Assembly (NCBI RefSeq): GCF_006494365.1
Contig: NZ_VHIP01000001.1
Location: 248,001-312,000, forward strand
Reading direction: 5' to 3'
Length of the DNA: 64,000 nt
From: Aestuariibacter sp. GS-14
GTDB lineage: Bacteria > Pseudomonadota > Gammaproteobacteria > Enterobacterales > Alteromonadaceae
Below, piece after piece: positions 47,449 to 55,994 of the stretch. The position numbers were made by a program, and so were the translations under genes. Numbering within the stretch: the stretch's first letter is position 1; every line of letters begins with the position of its first letter. The notes under the pieces were generated by a model. That model was not told the DNA's origin. It saw only the letters and a program-made list of their open reading frames with translations, and made no database searches.

Positions 47449-47787
47449 TTAAGGGGTATTTGATGCCAGGCTTTGCGTTGCCCCGCATTTTTCAATCCGG
47501 TATTTACATTTGCCAATGACATCGATTGTCATGTCTGAATCAGGGAATACCTTACACGCCAACACAATACCAGCACTAAGTTCATCTGTACTGACATGCT
47601 GCGCACTCATTTTCTTTGTTTGATACTCACCCGCTATTACTTCAATTTTGCACACACCGCAGCCACCACCTCGACATCCAACCGGGATCCCTTTACCTGC
47701 ATAGCGCACCATGCCATGTAATAGTGATTCGTCAGGCCCGCAAAGAAAGTAATCCTGAGTATTGGCAATCTCGATCCTGAATGGCAT
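47449..47787 (-). CDS. dmpQ: 2Fe-2S ferredoxin, XylT/DmpQ type
   Basis: A 112-residue plant-type ferredoxin. The cluster Cys are C38, C43, C46 and C78 (GCRGGGCGVCKIEV and VLACKV), the spacing of XylT/DmpQ/NahT ferredoxins. These proteins reduce the active-site iron of catechol 2,3-dioxygenase back to Fe(II) after oxidative inactivation. In Pseudomonas CF600 the gene is next to dmpB; here it is the last gene of the operon, about 11 kb from the dioxygenase. It starts 32 nt after the tautomerase-like gene. Gene name by family similarity. Confidence 0.85.
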   Translation of the reverse strand: MPFRIEIANTQDYFLCGPDESLLHGMVRYAGKGIPVGCRGGGCGVCKIEVIAGEYQTKKMSAQHVSTDELSAGIVLACKVFPDSDMTIDVIGKCKYRIEKCGATQSLASNTP

Positions 47788-47819
47788 AGCTGCGCCCCGC
47801 AGTGTTGTAAACCAATCAA

Positions 47820-48245
47820 TCAGCCCGCTGATTGATTGGCCGCTCTGGCTTCGATTTCGGCTTTGCGCACGTCAGAAGCCAACTGACCGGCGATACACCA
47901 GTTTTCAGCCTCTACAGTGAAACAATTGCCACGAACATCACGCTTATTCACATTTAATACAGCAACCAGCATATCGGTGAAGCGGGCGGCAATGGCTTGC
48001 CGTTGCTCGATAGTGCGCCCCTTGAGCACTATAAACTCAAAAAACGGCGCGTTTGGACCGCCTTGACTCACCAGCTTGCCACCCACACCAACCAGGTTTG
48101 GCGCATGTAATTCAATAAATACGCGTATTCTGTCGATGGGGCTGTCCAGCACATCAGCATAAATAGCCGTAGCTTGTTCTACAATTTTCTCAATTTGCTC
48201 GTCACAAATATCGAAATCCACGAGATGAAATTTAACGATTGGCAT
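47820..48245 (-). CDS. Long tautomerase-superfamily protein (two 4-OT-like units)
   Basis: A 141-residue protein starting MPIVKFHLVDF, so Met removal would leave the N-terminal Pro that acts as the catalytic base in the tautomerase superfamily. A second beta-alpha-beta unit seems to begin near PFFEFIVLKGRTIEQRQAIAARFTDML (residues 67-93), making this a fused dimer like cis-CaaD, MSAD or long 4-OT proteins. The operon already contains a standard 4-oxalocrotonate tautomerase (50970-51209), so this one may act on another intermediate. I do not know its substrate. It lies 12 nt after the SDR gene, with which it may form a functional pair. Confidence 0.65.
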   Translation of the reverse strand: MPIVKFHLVDFDICDEQIEKIVEQATAIYADVLDSPIDRIRVFIELHAPNLVGVGGKLVSQGGPNAPFFEFIVLKGRTIEQRQAIAARFTDMLVAVLNVNKRDVRGNCFTVEAENWCIAGQLASDVRKAEIEARAANQSAG

Positions 48246-48257
48246 AACAAAACACTC

Positions 48258-49010
48258 CTATGGCAAACCTTTACGACGGCCGGCATCCAACATGATAGTT
48301 GAGCCAGTCATACCAATTGCACGGTCATCCAATAAGTTGCACACAGCCCAGGCCACCTGATCAGCGGTAGTAAACTGGTGAATTGATGATTCATCGAGTA
48401 ATTCATCCAGTACTTCTTCCACAGCCACACCGCGCTGTTCTGCCCGCGCAGTAACAACCCTTCGCAAGCGCTCGCTGTCAGCCGGTCCAGGCGCGATGGT
48501 ATGAGCGCTGATTCCTCTGCGACCATAAGCAATGGATAGCTGGCGCATTACGTTCACCAATGCTGAATTTGCCACCCCTGCAGAGGCTGCGTACTCCGTT
48601 GGTTCCAATCCATAATGCCCGCCAATTGCTACGATGCGAGCGGATTGCGTAAAATGATCATCGGCAGCCCGGGTAAGCCGCAGAATGCCACCCACTTTAA
48701 TATTCACCGCATCGACCATCGCTGAAGTTGGGGCGGTTAGAATTCCTCCCGCTACCGTCACACCCGGGCCATGAACAACCATTTTAACCGGGCGATCAAT
48801 AGCTGCCCCGATAGCGTCTATCGCACTATCATTGCTTATATCAGCCTGGCAAATACTCACTTGGGCAAATTGCGAAGCGAGTGTCGTCAGCGCGTCTGCG
48901 CTTCGGCCAACCGCCAGTACATGCAAGCCCTGCTCCGTAAGTTGCCTGACAATTTCGGTACCGAAAGTACCGGTTGCTCCTACAACAATAGCTAAGTGTT
49001 GATACAACAT
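48258..49010 (-). CDS. Atypical short-chain dehydrogenase/reductase
   Basis: A 250-residue Rossmann protein of the SDR superfamily. The N-terminal nucleotide motif is VVGATGTFGTEIV (G-x-x-G-x-x-G, the atypical/extended form), with QADISND after it and VVHGPGVTVAGG in place of the usual NNAG. In the catalytic area SHYG..YxxxK would be expected. The sequence reads IGGHYGLEPTEYAASAGVANS, with no Lys four residues after the Tyr and no Ser. The later segment YGRRGISAHTIAPGPADSE and the C-terminal GSTIMLDAGRRKG are SDR-like. It follows dmpG by 8 nt, so it belongs to the phenol operon. Enzymatic activity is doubtful or unusual; the role is unknown. Confidence 0.75.
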   Translation of the reverse strand: MLYQHLAIVVGATGTFGTEIVRQLTEQGLHVLAVGRSADALTTLASQFAQVSICQADISNDSAIDAIGAAIDRPVKMVVHGPGVTVAGGILTAPTSAMVDAVNIKVGGILRLTRAADDHFTQSARIVAIGGHYGLEPTEYAASAGVANSALVNVMRQLSIAYGRRGISAHTIAPGPADSERLRRVVTARAEQRGVAVEEVLDELLDESSIHQFTTADQVAWAVCNLLDDRAIGMTGSTIMLDAGRRKGLP

Positions 49011-49018
49011 TCGAGCAC

Positions 49019-50053
49019 CTATACCGCTTCTTTCAGCAGGCCTTTGGCTTTAGCCAGGGTCATGGCTGTATCCTGGATCATGTCTTCCTGACCACCAATC
49101 ATCTTCTTGCGCCCCAGCTCTACCAAAATATCGCGAGCCGATAACCCATACATCTGAGCTGCGCGTTTTGCGTGTAGCAAGAAAGTGGAATACACACCAG
49201 CGTAACCCAGCGTTAACGAATCCCGGTCAACCCTCACCATGTGGTCCATCATGGGTGTAATAATGTCTTCCGCGATGTCCATCAACTTGAACAAATCCGT
49301 CCCGGTGGGGATATGCATTCGTTCCAGTACCGCGGCCAGTACTTCAAGTGGCGTATTGCCAGCACCTGCACCCAATCCTGCAACCGATGCATCTATACGT
49401 GTCGCGCCAGCCTGAATAGCCGCAACCGAATTTGCCACCCCCATACCCAGATTGTGATGGCCGTGAAAGCCGATTTCGGTTTCAGGTTTCAGTTTGTCTT
49501 TCAGCATGGTAATGATTTCAGTGACATTTTCCGGCAGCATGTAACCTGCTGAATCGGTGATATACACCGTATTCGCCCCATAGGATTCCATTAATAACGC
49601 TTGCTCTGTTAAGCCCTTAGGCGTGTTCAGGTGAGACATCATCAGAAAGCCTGACGTATCCATGCCCAACTCTCTGGCAAAGGCGATATGCTGCGGCGAA
49701 GTGTCGGCTTCTGTACAATGAGTAGCTACATGTACACTTCTGGCGCCGGCTTCATAGGCCGACTTTAGTTCACTCATAGTGCCTAAGCCGGGGATCAGCA
49801 ACACTGAAATTATCGTCTTCGAAACCGCGTCTGCCACCGCGCTGATATATTCTTCATTGGAGGCCAGTGCAAAACCATGTTGCAGAGAGTTCCCGCCTAA
49901 GCCGGCACCGTGAGTAACCTGAATATAAGGTACGCCGGCAGCGTCCATCGCCGTTGCGACTTTGACCATTTGTTCAACGCTGATTTGCTCTTTCTTGGCA
50001 TGCATGCCATCGCGTAAACACATGTCATGCAAAATAATGTTTTTACTGGTCAT
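49019..50053 (-). CDS. dmpG: 4-Hydroxy-2-oxovalerate aldolase
   Basis: A 344-residue class II aldolase that splits 4-hydroxy-2-oxovalerate into pyruvate and acetaldehyde, and channels the acetaldehyde to DmpF. The N-terminal [18 protein letters not shown] has the catalytic and metal-binding residues, and the metal-binding His pair is in [16 protein letters not shown]. The C-terminal communication domain ([18 protein letters not shown] onward) contacts DmpF. Its start codon overlaps the dmpF stop (TAATG), consistent with co-assembly. Confidence 0.97.
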   Translation of the reverse strand: MTSKNIILHDMCLRDGMHAKKEQISVEQMVKVATAMDAAGVPYIQVTHGAGLGGNSLQHGFALASNEEYISAVADAVSKTIISVLLIPGLGTMSELKSAYEAGARSVHVATHCTEADTSPQHIAFARELGMDTSGFLMMSHLNTPKGLTEQALLMESYGANTVYITDSAGYMLPENVTEIITMLKDKLKPETEIGFHGHHNLGMGVANSVAAIQAGATRIDASVAGLGAGAGNTPLEVLAAVLERMHIPTGTDLFKLMDIAEDIITPMMDHMVRVDRDSLTLGYAGVYSTFLLHAKRAAQMYGLSARDILVELGRKKMIGGQEDMIQDTAMTLAKAKGLLKEAV

Positions 50054-50967
50054 TACGCAGCCTCCACAGGGGTTAAAGTGATTTTGCCATTGAGGATTTC
50101 TTCGGCGAACATCTCCGCCGTGCGGGTTGCGGCAGCCGTCATAATGTCCAGGTTGCCTGCATACTTGGGCAAATAATCCCCCAACCCGGCAACCTCCATA
50201 AATACCGCTACTTTGTTATCAAAAAACGTGGGGCCGTTTACCAGTTTGTAGCCAGGTACATATTTCTGTACTTGCTCAATCATGTTCAGGATGGACGCTG
50301 TGATCGCCGCCTTATCCGGTTCGCCTTCCGTCAGGCAATAAATCGTGTTACGCATAATGATAGGTGGCTCGGCCGGGTTAATGATGGCCAGTGCCTTGCC
50401 TTTTTTCGCACCGCCGACTTTTTCGATGGCGTTTGACGTAGTGAATGTAAACTCATCCAGGTTAGCGCGAGTACCAGCTCCAATGGATTTACTGGACAAG
50501 CTGGCAATAATTTCAGCGTATTCAACACCCTGAACCTGAGATACTGCGTTTACGATAGGAATAGTTGCCTGACCAGCACAGGAAATCATATTGACGTTCA
50601 TTTCCTGTTTGTCGGCGTGCTCTTTCAAATTTACGGGTGGCACACACAACGGCCCAATTGCTGCGGGAGTAAGGTCAATCATCATTACGCCTTTTGCATT
50701 CAGTTTGCGGCTATTTTCCGCGTGCACATACGCACTGGTTGCGTCGAAGGCGATCTGGATGCCGTCCTCTTCCACATGAGGAAGCAAGCCATCCACTCCC
50801 TCAGCAGTGGTTTTCAGACCCAGTTTACTGGCTCTCGCCAGGCCTTCTGATGCAGGGTCTATGCCGACCATCCATACAGGCTCCAACCATTCACTGCGCA
50901 TTACTTTATACATTAAATCGGTACCGATATTGCCCGACCCAATCAAAGCACATTTAATCTTTTTCAT
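50053..50967 (-). CDS. dmpF: Acetaldehyde dehydrogenase (acylating)
   Basis: A 304-residue enzyme that turns acetaldehyde, NAD+ and CoA into acetyl-CoA, in complex with the DmpG aldolase. The NAD motif is [15 protein letters not shown], the catalytic Cys is in [14 protein letters not shown], and the C-terminal part includes [33 protein letters not shown]. Length and order (F then G) match Pseudomonas DmpFG. It starts 2 nt after dmpI. Confidence 0.97.
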   Translation of the reverse strand: MKKIKCALIGSGNIGTDLMYKVMRSEWLEPVWMVGIDPASEGLARASKLGLKTTAEGVDGLLPHVEEDGIQIAFDATSAYVHAENSRKLNAKGVMMIDLTPAAIGPLCVPPVNLKEHADKQEMNVNMISCAGQATIPIVNAVSQVQGVEYAEIIASLSSKSIGAGTRANLDEFTFTTSNAIEKVGGAKKGKALAIINPAEPPIIMRNTIYCLTEGEPDKAAITASILNMIEQVQKYVPGYKLVNGPTFFDNKVAVFMEVAGLGDYLPKYAGNLDIMTAAATRTAEMFAEEILNGKITLTPVEAA

Positions 50968-50969
50968 TT

Positions 50970-51209
50970 CTATTTCCCCTCTGCATTTGCTGGTAACGTC
51001 TGTACTACAGACTGTTGGGCACTCGCTCGCTCCGACATTGTCATGCCTGAGACAAAAAAGTCGTGTTCGCCATGTTCCGTGATCAAAATTCGAACCGACT
51101 CCCGTTTTACACCAAGGGATTCAACCAGGGCGTCAGTAACCGCTTTGGCCGCTGTCGCTTTCTGTTCTTTGGTTCGACCGGTCATCAGATGCATTTCAAG
51201 AATTGGCAT
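50970..51209 (-). CDS. dmpI: 4-Oxalocrotonate tautomerase
   Basis: A 79-residue tautomerase of the 4-OT family. The sequence begins [17 protein letters not shown], giving the N-terminal Pro base after Met removal and the conserved Arg of the GRTxEQK motif. The second Arg lies in [18 protein letters not shown]. It converts 2-hydroxymuconate to 2-oxo-3-hexenedioate between DmpC and DmpH. It is about 17 residues longer than typical 4-OT (62), through a Ser/Gln/Ala-rich C-terminal tail. It lies between dmpH and dmpF. Confidence 0.9.
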   Translation of the reverse strand: MPILEMHLMTGRTKEQKATAAKAVTDALVESLGVKRESVRILITEHGEHDFFVSGMTMSERASAQQSVVQTLPANAEGK

Positions 51210-51233
51210 GAATGTTTTCCCTCATCAGCCGGC

Positions 51234-52028
51234 TTACTCGAACCGAAGACTGACACTACCCAAATCCTGATAACGTGCGATGACGTTATCTCCCGGCTTT
51301 ACCGCAACGGCAGCGGTAATCCCACCGCTCATTACAAAACTGCCAGCGGGCAGGATTTCACCCATGTCGTGCAGAATATTAACGACCATGGCTACCGCAT
51401 CAGCCGGATGCCCCATTACGGCAGCGGACGATCCCATTTCAACAATTTCACCATTGAGCTCCATCGCTACACCAATGCCATCGACTTCGATATCATCAAC
51501 ATAGCGGGGACGACCACCTGCAACGAAGCGTGCCGACGAGCTGTTGTCTGCTATCACACTGGGTAAATCGAACTTGAAGTTTTCATAGCGCGAGTCAATT
51601 ACTTCAACCGCAGGCATAACAAAATCCGTAGCGGCCAATACATCTGCGCGCGTGCAGGCCGGACCGCTTAAATCCGCTTTAGTGACAAAGGCCACTTCAC
51701 ATTCCACTCTGGGATGAACCATGTCGTGTGTGCTAATAGCGGTGTTTTCCGGGCGCGACATGGCGTCGGTCAGAAAGCCGATCGAGGGTTTATCTACGCC
51801 CATCTGCACCATTTTTGCTTTCGAGGTTAAACCCGCTTTCCAACCAATCAGTTTTTCACCTTGCTCAATAAATCGCGCCCGCAATGCATTTTGTACGGCA
51901 TAGCCGTCTTCAACCGTCATCTGCGGAAATTCTTTGGTGAGCATCGCAATATCATGTGCGCGACGCTGAGCGCCTTCTACACGTTCACAAAAACGTACAA
52001 TCTGCTCTTGCGTTAAGTTGGTTTTCAT
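51234..52028 (-). CDS. dmpH: 4-Oxalocrotonate decarboxylase
   Basis: A 264-residue enzyme of the fumarylacetoacetate hydrolase-like family that decarboxylates 2-oxo-3-hexenedioate and forms a complex with the DmpE hydratase. Matches to Pseudomonas DmpH include LIGWKAGLTSKAKMVQMGV, HPRVECEVAFVTK, VIDSRYENFKFDLPSVIADNSSS and FVMSGGITAAVAVKPGDNV. These separate it from the paralogous hydratase next door. Its ATG overlaps the dmpE stop (ATGA). Confidence 0.95.
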   Translation of the reverse strand: MKTNLTQEQIVRFCERVEGAQRRAHDIAMLTKEFPQMTVEDGYAVQNALRARFIEQGEKLIGWKAGLTSKAKMVQMGVDKPSIGFLTDAMSRPENTAISTHDMVHPRVECEVAFVTKADLSGPACTRADVLAATDFVMPAVEVIDSRYENFKFDLPSVIADNSSSARFVAGGRPRYVDDIEVDGIGVAMELNGEIVEMGSSAAVMGHPADAVAMVVNILHDMGEILPAGSFVMSGGITAAVAVKPGDNVIARYQDLGSVSLRFE

Positions 52029-52822
52029 ACTTTTGTGCTCCCGGCAAAATTCACTTTACAACCGCCCACTCCGGCGATGTGACACACCAGCTCGTCACCG
52101 TCGGTGACAGGGACCAGTGCAGACTGAGAGCCCGACAGGATCACTTCACCTGCTTTAAACGGAATGCCCAGTTCACCTAGCGTATTAGCCAGCCAGGCAA
52201 CCGCATTAAACGGCGAACCCTGCACCGCAGCCCCAACGCCCGTTGAGAACAACTCGCCATTTTTGTAAAGCGTCATACCTGCCATAGTGATATCCACTTT
52301 ACGTGGATCTGCCTTAATGTTGCTGACCACATAAACGCCACAAGAGGCATTGTCTGCAACCGTATCCTGGATTTTGATTTTCCAGTCATTGATACGCGAA
52401 TCGACAATTTCGAAACATGGACTGACATAATCCGTTGCCCGGATAACATCGATGGCGGTGATCCCCGGACCAATCAGATCTTCTTTTAATACAATCGCCA
52501 GTTCCGCCTCTGCTTTGGGCTGAATCAGCTCATTCAAGTCAATCGTTTCGCCTTCCTGATACACCATCTTGTCGGTTAATTGACCGAAATCAGGCTGGAA
52601 TACACCGAGAAAATCCTGCACGGCTTTACTGGTTACCCCGATTTTCTTACCAACTATTTTTTCGCCTGCATCGAGACGTCGCTGAATAAACTGCAACTGA
52701 ATTTGATAAGCCTGTTCCAGCGTGATGTCGGGGTATTGTTCAGTGAACGGCACTAATGTATTGCGGGACACCATAGCTTCATACAAGGCATTCCCGAGTG
52801 TGTTAATTTGCGAATTATCCAT
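52025..52822 (-). CDS. dmpE: 2-Hydroxypenta-2,4-dienoate hydratase
   Basis: A 265-residue hydratase that adds water to 2-hydroxypenta-2,4-dienoate, giving 4-hydroxy-2-oxovalerate. The DmpE/XylJ landmarks are GKKIGVTSKAVQDFLGVFQPDFGQLTD, LIQPKAEAELAIVLKEDLIGPGIT, FEIVDSRINDWKIKIQDTVADNASCG and GEVILSGSQSALVPV. A neighbouring paralogue (dmpH) shares the fold. It starts 9 nt after dmpC. Confidence 0.95.
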   Translation of the reverse strand: MDNSQINTLGNALYEAMVSRNTLVPFTEQYPDITLEQAYQIQLQFIQRRLDAGEKIVGKKIGVTSKAVQDFLGVFQPDFGQLTDKMVYQEGETIDLNELIQPKAEAELAIVLKEDLIGPGITAIDVIRATDYVSPCFEIVDSRINDWKIKIQDTVADNASCGVYVVSNIKADPRKVDITMAGMTLYKNGELFSTGVGAAVQGSPFNAVAWLANTLGELGIPFKAGEVILSGSQSALVPVTDGDELVCHIAGVGGCKVNFAGSTKV

Positions 52823-52831
52823 GATGGTTCC

Positions 52832-54292
52832 CTATAGTTTTATGCACACGTTGCGCAATTCGGTATAGAACTCAAGGGAATGCACCCCACCTTCACGGCC
52901 TATGCCTGATTGTTTTGAACCACCAAATGCAGTGCGCAGGTCGCGCAGGAACCAACTGTTCACCCAGCAAATACCTACATCGATATTGGCCGCCATGCGA
53001 TGAGCTCGGGGCAGATTGCTAGTCCAAATGGTAGTAGCCAGCCCGTACTCAGTATCGTTGGCAAGATTAACGACCTCTTCTTCCGTATCGAAGGGACGAA
53101 TGTGGCAACAAGGGCCGAAGATTTCTTCGCGAACCACCGTTGCATCATCAGATAAGCCGGTCCAGATTGTGGGCTGGATCCAGTTGCCGCCTTTCAGCGC
53201 CTCAGGCACGTCAGGTACGCCGCCCCCTGTTACCACGGTAGCGCCCTCCTGAACTGCTTTGTTGTAATAGGACAGCACTTTGTTCTGATGCTCTTTACTG
53301 ATTAGCGGGCCATAATTAACGCCTGCGTCTTCGGGCCTTCCGTAGTTAACGGCTTCTGCTTTTTCTTTCAGTGCGGATACGAATTTGTCGAAAATAGGGC
53401 GTTCAACGTAAACGCGTTCGGTGCCTAAACACACCTGACCGGAATTTAAGAACGCTGAACGTGAGATACCTTCGATCGCTTTATCGAAATCGCAGTCAGC
53501 AAACACGATACCCGCGTTCTTGCCGCCCATTTCAAATGACACATCGCGTGTGCCTTCCGCCGCGGCTTTCATGATGGCAGTACCGGTGCGGGTCTCACCG
53601 GTGAAGGTAATGGCATCGACATCTTTATGCTCAGTCAGGAATGCGCCTGCCGAATCCGGTCCAAAACCATTCACTACGTTGTAAACACCTTTGGGTACGC
53701 CCACTTTGTTCATCACTTCGCCCAGTAATACCGAAGTCAGTGGCGTTTCCTCTGAAGGTTTAACCACCACGGTATTCCCACATGCCAAGGCGGGCCCAAC
53801 TTTCCAGGTCATTAACATGAATGGCGCGTTCCACGGACTGATAACGCCTATCACGCCTTTAGGGGTGCGAACACCGTAGTTCAGCGCGCCAGCGCCATCT
53901 GGTGTATCCAGCATGAAACTTTCCGTTGGCACGTTTTTGATAGTGTCAGCAAAGATCTTGAAGTTTGCCGCGCCGCGAGGAATAAAAACATGACGCATCA
54001 CATGCGATGGCTGGCCGGTATCCGCCATTTCAGCTTCAACAAAGTCTTCGAATCGACGTGTTATTTCATCTGCCACTTCGTAGAGCATTTCAACGCGTTG
54101 ATTGGTGGTAAATGTTGCCCATTCACCTGATAAAGCCGCTTTTGCAGCAAGTACAGCCTCATTCACATCACTGCGTCCAGCTTCGGCAATACTGGCGATA
54201 ACTTTGCCTGTAACCGGAGATACTTTGTCAAATCGCTTACCATCTCTGGCTGCAACAAACTCCCCTCTTATAAAATTATCTACTTGGCGCAT
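52832..54292 (-). CDS. dmpC: 2-Hydroxymuconic semialdehyde dehydrogenase
   Basis: A 486-residue NAD-dependent aldehyde dehydrogenase that oxidises the ring-cleavage product of catechol to 2-hydroxymuconate. The ALDH signature has the Glu in SFEMGGKNAGIVF and the catalytic Cys in NSGQVCLGTERVYVE, with GVIGVISPWNAPFMLMTWKVGPALACGNTVVVKPSE upstream (residues about 132-167). The C-terminal ending FYTELRNVCIKL is typical of the XylG/DmpC group. It is first after a 187-bp gap that follows dmpP. Confidence 0.96.
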   Translation of the reverse strand: MRQVDNFIRGEFVAARDGKRFDKVSPVTGKVIASIAEAGRSDVNEAVLAAKAALSGEWATFTTNQRVEMLYEVADEITRRFEDFVEAEMADTGQPSHVMRHVFIPRGAANFKIFADTIKNVPTESFMLDTPDGAGALNYGVRTPKGVIGVISPWNAPFMLMTWKVGPALACGNTVVVKPSEETPLTSVLLGEVMNKVGVPKGVYNVVNGFGPDSAGAFLTEHKDVDAITFTGETRTGTAIMKAAAEGTRDVSFEMGGKNAGIVFADCDFDKAIEGISRSAFLNSGQVCLGTERVYVERPIFDKFVSALKEKAEAVNYGRPEDAGVNYGPLISKEHQNKVLSYYNKAVQEGATVVTGGGVPDVPEALKGGNWIQPTIWTGLSDDATVVREEIFGPCCHIRPFDTEEEVVNLANDTEYGLATTIWTSNLPRAHRMAANIDVGICWVNSWFLRDLRTAFGGSKQSGIGREGGVHSLEFYTELRNVCIKL

Positions 54293-54406
54293 ATCAATTC
54301 TCGCTTATGGCTTTGAGCAAGCCCTTAAATTTATATTTACATCTCAATAACACATAGGGTCAGTGTAAATCCCACTACACATACCGTCTAATACCATTTA
54401 CCTGAC

Positions 54407-54437
54407 AACTTAATACCCTGAGGGTATGAATTAAGTT
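54407..54437. promoter_or_regulatory. Palindromic element in the 187-bp dmpP-dmpC gap
   Basis: An inner palindrome ATACCCT-G-AGGGTAT (54413-54427) is nested in outer arms AACTTA / TAAGTT, with a 4-nt bulge on one side. It lies 43-73 nt past the dmpP stop and has no T-run. It could be an mRNA hairpin that separates the hydroxylase and lower-pathway messages, or an operator. No convincing promoter was found in the rest of 54293-54479. Confidence 0.45.
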
Positions 54438-54479
54438 ACAAAAAAACACATCCCTGTGTGCAATGGTTGGGTAACCTGA

Positions 54480-55541
54480 TTAAATGTTTTTGAACAATGG
54501 ACTGCGCACTTGTTGCGCATCGGCAGCTGAGATAAATTTCTCGGTATAGATGTCTCTTTCAAATAGCCGCCCCTGCATTAGCGTGTTTATGCAGGCGTCG
54601 ATCATAAGAGGCGGTCCACACAGATAGGCCTTATGGCCACTGAAGTTGCCGTCAAATGCCCGTTGAGCAGCTTCATGAACAAATCCGGTTTCGCCAGCCC
54701 AGTCGGGCTCATCACCAGGATCTGATAAAGCGGGAATATACGTAAAATTGCTGAACTTCTCTGCCAGCGCTAAAAACTCGTCGTGATAATAAAGCTCAGT
54801 GCGGGTGCGCTGACCATATACAAGCGTTATTGGGAGGTCACAGCCTTCCTCCAACAGCTCTACAATCATGGAGCGAGGACTGGATAATCCCGAACCGCCC
54901 GCCATAAATATCATGGGCATATGAGCGGATTTTTTCACAAAGAAGCGACCATATGGCCCACTCAGTGAAATGTCATCGCCCACTTGCAGTTGCTCGTGAA
55001 TGAAGGCGGTGCCTACGCCTCCCGGCACTTTGCGGATATTCAATTCAATTTCACCGGACTCAGCAGGTGTACTGGCAATCGAGAATGCTCTGCTACCGAT
55101 TTCATCAGGTAAATTCAAATTAATGTACTGCCCTGCCTGAAAATCAATGCCATCGACATCTTCCAGTTTTAACCAGATACCTTTAATGGTTGGGGTGAGA
55201 TCTTCAATACGACTTACCGTACATTGATAATCCTTAACAGGCAGATTGCGGGAATCCGGATCGTCTTCAATCTCTGCTTCAATAACCAGATCGCTTTCTG
55301 GTATTGCGCAGCAAGCGAGACATTTATTCTCATCCCGCTCAAAGTCCATAAGAGCAAAACTCGATGCTTCGCCGTGATCAACCTCACCTTCAAGCACCTC
55401 AATTTTACAGGTAGCGCATAATCCATGGCAGCAGGCATGAGGCAGATAGATACCCGCCCGCAATGCCGCATCCAGAATTGTCTGGCCCTCATCCACTTCT
55501 ACGGTTTGCCCCAGCGGTTCGATAGTGACTTCGAAGCTCAT
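54480..55541 (-). CDS. dmpP: Phenol hydroxylase reductase component
   Basis: A 353-residue iron-sulfur flavoprotein that passes electrons from NADH to the diiron hydroxylase. The N-terminal plant-type 2Fe-2S domain holds Cys in HACCHGLCATCKIEV and KCLACCAI. The FAD motif is RAFSIAS, and NAD binding is at FMAGGSGLSSPRSMIVELL, with YLCGPPLMIDAC near the end. Length and order match Pseudomonas DmpP. It starts 2 nt after dmpO. Confidence 0.97.
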   Translation of the reverse strand: MSFEVTIEPLGQTVEVDEGQTILDAALRAGIYLPHACCHGLCATCKIEVLEGEVDHGEASSFALMDFERDENKCLACCAIPESDLVIEAEIEDDPDSRNLPVKDYQCTVSRIEDLTPTIKGIWLKLEDVDGIDFQAGQYINLNLPDEIGSRAFSIASTPAESGEIELNIRKVPGGVGTAFIHEQLQVGDDISLSGPYGRFFVKKSAHMPMIFMAGGSGLSSPRSMIVELLEEGCDLPITLVYGQRTRTELYYHDEFLALAEKFSNFTYIPALSDPGDEPDWAGETGFVHEAAQRAFDGNFSGHKAYLCGPPLMIDACINTLMQGRLFERDIYTEKFISAADAQQVRSPLFKNI

Positions 55542-55543
55542 AC

Positions 55544-55918
55544 TTATTCTCCCTGAGGCCTTTCTTGTGGCTTCACCAAGGTGGATAAACCCGGGGTTTT
55601 GAAACGAAATTGTTCCTTGTGAACCAACCCATTTTCCTTCACGGTTTTATTGAAATCCGGTGTCCAGGGTTTGCCGCTTTTGGTCCACTCAATGGTATCC
55701 CAATCGATTTTGTTGAAATCCGGGTCAGGCTGCATGAGCGGCTTAAGTTGCTGCTCAAGGATGTCTCCCAATTTCTGGTCGGGAGCACCAAATAACATAA
55801 AGGGAGCAGCCATAAGCATGTGGTGATCCCAACATGCAAATAGCAACTGATGCCCATAAAAATTTTCGACTCTGTCTTGGGAAGGAAATTTGTACTCGCC
55901 GTTTGCGACAACTGCCAT
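55544..55918 (-). CDS. dmpO: Phenol hydroxylase subunit DmpO
   Basis: A 124-residue small (gamma) subunit of the (LNO)2 hydroxylase core. Typical segments are YKFPSQDRVENFYGHQLLFACWDHHMLMAAPF and WTPDFNKTVKENGLVHKEQFRFKTPGLSTL. It lies 76 nt after dmpN. Confidence 0.94.
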   Translation of the reverse strand: MAVVANGEYKFPSQDRVENFYGHQLLFACWDHHMLMAAPFMLFGAPDQKLGDILEQQLKPLMQPDPDFNKIDWDTIEWTKSGKPWTPDFNKTVKENGLVHKEQFRFKTPGLSTLVKPQERPQGE

Positions 55919-55994
55919 AATTATTCTCCTGCTATCGCCTGTCTTATTGAGGCGTTGGCCACCTGCTGTAGAAGATGGCTGTTACATACTTTGG

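Noticed and set aside
51234-52028. Recent tandem duplication of the hydratase gene (dmpE/dmpH)
   Set aside because: The two proteins are related in fold but each matches a different Pseudomonas enzyme throughout (DmpE and DmpH), so they are ancient paralogues.
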